The notes under the pieces: generated by a model
Told to the model about the DNA's origin: nothing
Database searches by the model: none
What the model saw: the letters and a program-made list of their open reading frames with translations, nothing else
Part shown: positions 60,840 through 64,000 of the stretch, piece by piece
How the letters are laid out: each line of letters begins with the position of its first letter
Numbering within the stretch: the first letter of the stretch is position 1
Program-made: the position numbers and the translations under genes
Assembly (NCBI RefSeq): GCF_020184175.1
Contig: NC_065533.1
Location: 13,476,695 to 13,540,694 of the forward strand
From: Aphis gossypii
Lineage: Eukaryota; Arthropoda; Insecta; Hemiptera; Aphididae
Direction of reading: 5' to 3'
Length of the DNA stretch: 64,000 nt

Positions 60840-62242
60840 AATATATTATTATTATTGTATCTATAATATGTTATTATTTTGATATAGAAATCTAATATAT
60901 AGGTATGGAAAATAAATATTATATAGATAACACATGCATTTTATGAGACTTAAATTTATGAAACTTGACTTTGTAATACGCCTATTATTTTCAACAAATT
61001 AATATAAGGGTAATGACTAATGAGTATTTTGACTCTAAGAACAATTGAAATGATGCCTTTTGATTGCATGTACTTTGGTTTCATTATTATTATTAATTTA
61101 CAGATTAAAATATTGTGTTAATTTTAATACATTTATAATAATAATTATATTATATCATTATTAATATTATATACTCGTTGGTTTTTAAATTATTATTGTT
61201 TTATTAGTATGTTATCTGAATGAAGAAGTTTCTAACTTCATCTTGTTGGTACGTTATTTTAAATATTAGCTAAAACTAAGTAAATACAGTTAAAAGATAA
61301 TTATTAATAATATTGAAAATCGTGAAATTAGTAATTTTATCAATGACTTTAGTACCTAATAGGTCAAACGATTGTTTTATTAAAGAAGTTTATTTTATTT
61401 TTTACTATTGTCTATTGTAATGTTTTAATTATTTGATTTGTTTGTTCTTATAAGTGATTGTATTTTATATGTTTTATACCTATCTAATTTAGGTTAATTG
61501 TGTTATTTCTTTTGTAGTTGCATAAACATTTTTTTAGTATATTTGAATATAATACATGTTTCTAATTGAGTTCTAAATACAACTTTAAATAAAATTTGAA
61601 TTTTAACATTAAAGTCAGCTTAAATTTCAGTTTTAACATAAATTTAAACCTCGATAAATATTGTGAGATGGTTTTTATTCGGTTATGGTTTTTTATTTGT
61701 AAAGTCAAAATGTAATGTGTTAGGTGAGAAATTAACACTTCAAAGTTAAATAATTAAATAGAGGAGCTACTAAAAATTCCAAAAACTTTCCAACAATGTT
61801 CAAATAGACTTGTTGGAAAGTTTTAATAAAATTGTAATGTCTACAGGCGTGAAATTGGCAGTACAAAGTTTAATATGGGATAGTTAAAATAAGGGGCTCA
61901 AATAAATTCTAATTATATCCTACAAGTCTATTTGAACATAGTTGGATATGTTTTAAAAAGTTCAGTCAACAATGTAATTTTAACTCCACATTCTTTAACA
62001 AACATTTAAAACCAAAATTGTCGAGGATAGAAAATAAAATAAATTAAAATACAATATTATATATTATGAATAGGTAATTAACTTTGCAATATTCAGTTGA
62101 TTTAAATGAAGTAGCATACGCCGTACAATATGTTTTAACTGTCTACTTATAGATAATATCTAATTAATAAGTAATAAGTACAATAGTTGACAGAAATTAA
62201 TATTATTTAAATCATAAATGAATAATGATGATGTAAAATTGT
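60840..62242. other. AT-rich intergenic DNA 3' of the CIA30 gene
   Basis: No gene is seen. It holds the paired hairpins at 61782-61824 and 61915-61949 and otherwise only AT-rich sequence. The last part is presumably the 3'UTR of the minus-strand CIA30 gene. Confidence 0.45.
61782..61949. repeat. paired hairpins with complementary loops
   Basis: Hairpin 1 has perfect 14-bp arms AAAACTTTCCAACA / TGTTGGAAAGTTTT around loop ATGTTCAAATAGACT. Hairpin 2 (61915-61949) has imperfect 10-bp arms around AGTCTATTTGAACAT, the exact reverse complement of loop 1. The two are therefore also the arms of a larger imperfect inverted repeat about 90 bp apart. Confidence 0.8.
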
Positions 62243-62894
62243 TCAGTTTGCATCTTCGTTGGGTTCTGCCCATATTTGATCCACCACTAATGATGATAAG
62301 CCCGATTGCTTAAAATTTTCATAAACACCACCAGCCACTTGAATGCCAAAGCTGGTAATATTTTTCACATTTAAAGTAGGTCCATCTAGTATTATTTTAC
62401 CCCTATAATATGGATCAAATTGTGAAATTGGCAATTTTACTGTTGTTTCTGAATCAGTATTAACCTGTTAAAATCATTGTAAATAATATTTTAAAAATAG
62501 TTGTAAATTTATATCAAAGTACATTTAAATATACCTTAAATTTTTGTTCATAAGTTGGGTTTGGTTCGTCGTTTAAATTATTGTGCCTCAAAATAATTTT
62601 ATATGTAGTGGCATTTCCTGCGGTTTTGCATAAAAATGATATATATTCATATCCATCAAGGTTTAATTGTGTTGTTGTACGGACGCCACTGAAACATGCA
62701 CCGTTTGATTGTGGATTTAGCAACGTGAAGAGGATTGCAGACTGTTTAGTTTGAGTTTTATATAAATCAAATGTTGCTTTTGACTTTCCTACTGATCTTA
62801 CAGTGTCCGATTGTTCTGTCCAGTTATTTAAATCGGTAACATTTTGAAAATCGAATAACAACAAACTTGATCTAAATATTAAAAAACAAAACAC
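62243..62894 (-). CDS. CIA30-domain protein (NDUFAF1-like fold), possibly 5'-partial
   Basis: Two minus-strand exons, 62894-62535 and 62464-62243, join in phase 0 (AAG|GTATAT donor, TTAACAG acceptor) to give 193 residues. They form one CIA30 domain: LLFDFQNVTDLNNW start, GACFSGVRTTTQLNLDGYE, KIILRHNN, VKLPISQFDPYYRGK, NVKNITSFGIQVAGGV and LVVDQIWAE. This order is shared with complex I assembly factor NDUFAF1 and with secreted or cytosolic CIA30-only proteins; the latter seem closer. The first ATG yields a weakly hydrophobic MFCFLIFRSSLLLFDF, but TTTTTTAATATTTAG just before ATCAAG is a good acceptor. The true start may therefore lie in an upstream exon above 62880 or beyond the window edge. 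Function is not deducible beyond the domain. Confidence 0.7.
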
Positions 62895-64000
62895 AATTAA
62901 GTCGTACTAATAAACTGTTATTAAATTATTACACAAAATGGTGGTATAAAATGCTGGCTTTACGAGTAAGTAGTATTAGTATATGTTTAATATTTATAAG
63001 AAATATATCCCATATTCGTTTTTTGAATACTTAAAATACTTCTTGATGAAGTTATGAGGTACGATACACCGTATATTTTACTTTATTTTAAAAAATGTAT
63101 TTTTTAAATTGTACCTTTTTTATTATGCACTAATGTATTATTATGAAAAACTAATATGAAGTTGTTTCCGTGATGTTGTTTATTTTAAATTTAGTTATTA
63201 GTGATTTTTATCTAAGACAAAAATTGGATTGTATTTAATCGTATAATCTATTGGTTATAACATAAAAATATTTTTAGTTAAGATCGCTAGAAGAGCGTAT
63301 GATAAAATCACTGCAGTTAGGGTGACCACGCAAAATGTTTGGTCTATTCCGATTATCAAAACTTTGAATAGGTATTTATGAAAAATTAATTAAAAATTAA
63401 AAACTCGATTTTCTATGTATCATAATTTAAAAAAAATTCTGTTTTTCAATCAAAAATATATTATGTTGTTCTAAAAAAGTAAGAATTTAAAAAATGTTAG
63501 TGATAAAAAATAGTAAAATATAAAACGTTTTAAAATAATATATTATTTTATAATAACTGTAATAATCATTAAAAAAAATATATATATATTTTAAGCTATG
63601 TTTAATTTGTTGATGATATAATATTGATAACTACAAGGTAAGTCCCGCTAATTTTTGATTTTTAAAAGTGAATTTTTACAAGTAGAATATATTAAATAGG
63701 TAGTAATATCATGGTGATCTGAGTAATAAATAAAAGGCTTGAATATGAAAAAATTTCATGTAAAATTATTCAGCATTAAAATGTTATTTAAGTTTTTCAC
63801 TTGGCATTATCAAAATTTTCAACTTTACCGTCTTTACGTTAAATTTGCGTTTAGTATTATGAATTGTGATTGTTATGAATAATAATATCATATATTTTAT
63901 AACAGTTATAACTTTATTACTCCTTTAAACATAACGTTATAAGTTATAACTATTAGATACAGATTTTTTTGTAAGTACTTGCAGACATTTATTCTTTCCT
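62895..64000. other. AT-rich flank, no gene seen
   Basis: AT-rich DNA upstream of the CIA30 exons. I could not find a convincing first exon (no ATG with hydrophobic signal and donor). The final 100 bases carry GTTATAACT/AAGTTATAAC inverted words without a clear element boundary. Confidence 0.4.

Noticed and set aside
1..64000. tRNA, rRNA, CRISPR, bacterial operon or viral gene content
   Set aside because: None recognised on reading either strand; direct repeats present are satellites or MITE internals rather than spacer-separated arrays.

Overview
The window looks like nuclear DNA from a sap-feeding hemipteran insect, most probably an aphid. It is very AT-rich, its genes are split by GT-AG introns, and it is crowded with short inverted-repeat DNA transposons. 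Two of the repeats carry a GATTCTGA(G/A)CGGAG terminus that I associate from memory with aphid genomes. The species cannot be fixed from sequence alone. No bacterial, CRISPR or prophage features were seen.

1-18850 is a tandemly amplified block. Two complete, equally long copies of DCAF12, a WD-repeat substrate receptor of CUL4-DDB1 ubiquitin ligase, lie head to tail at 5686-9213 and 13841-17299. Each has six coding exons and 456 residues. Upstream of each, on the minus strand, is a paralogous exon of an unrecognised small protein. Fragments of the same unit recur at both edges: a 3'-flanking repeat at 345-960, 10970-11118 and 17908-18420, and a promoter-like block at 3800-3930, 13290-13430 and 18600-18840. 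The array therefore once held more units than now survive. Between the two genes sits a dead DDE_Tnp_4 (Harbinger/ISL2EU-like) transposase flanked by inverted arrays of a roughly 180-bp repeat.

18850-25080 is AT-rich intergenic DNA with one small MITE. A CpG- and GC-rich promoter or 5'UTR at 25080-25610 opens a complete Fcho gene (F-BAR plus mu-homology domain; clathrin-coated pit nucleation). It has 20 coding exons ending at 37396, about 931 residues, with an in-frame cassette exon and a possible alternative donor.

37397-43460 is the shared 3' flank of two convergent genes. On the minus strand, 43461-51022 holds a complete LRIG/lambik-type receptor: signal peptide, LRR array, three Ig domains, one TM segment and a short tail (14 coding exons, 943 residues). 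Its introns contain two MITEs, one a hAT element with a perfect 8-bp target duplication.

51700-62200 has no intact gene and is a transposon graveyard. It holds a FLYWCH zinc-finger remnant, a 1.45-kb aphid-type repeat and a Mutator-like (MULE) transposase pseudogene. The MULE is split by a 1.67-kb insertion that carries both a LINE reverse-transcriptase fragment and a GC-rich, frame-broken 14-3-3-like sequence. The window closes with a CIA30-domain gene on the minus strand (62243-62894), possibly lacking an upstream exon.

The three kinds of intact gene (ubiquitin-ligase adaptor, endocytic nucleator, LRR-Ig receptor) are single host genes with no sign of operating as one pathway here. Exon coordinates were derived by eye from splice signals, reading-frame phase and remembered family conservation; no transcript or database evidence was available.
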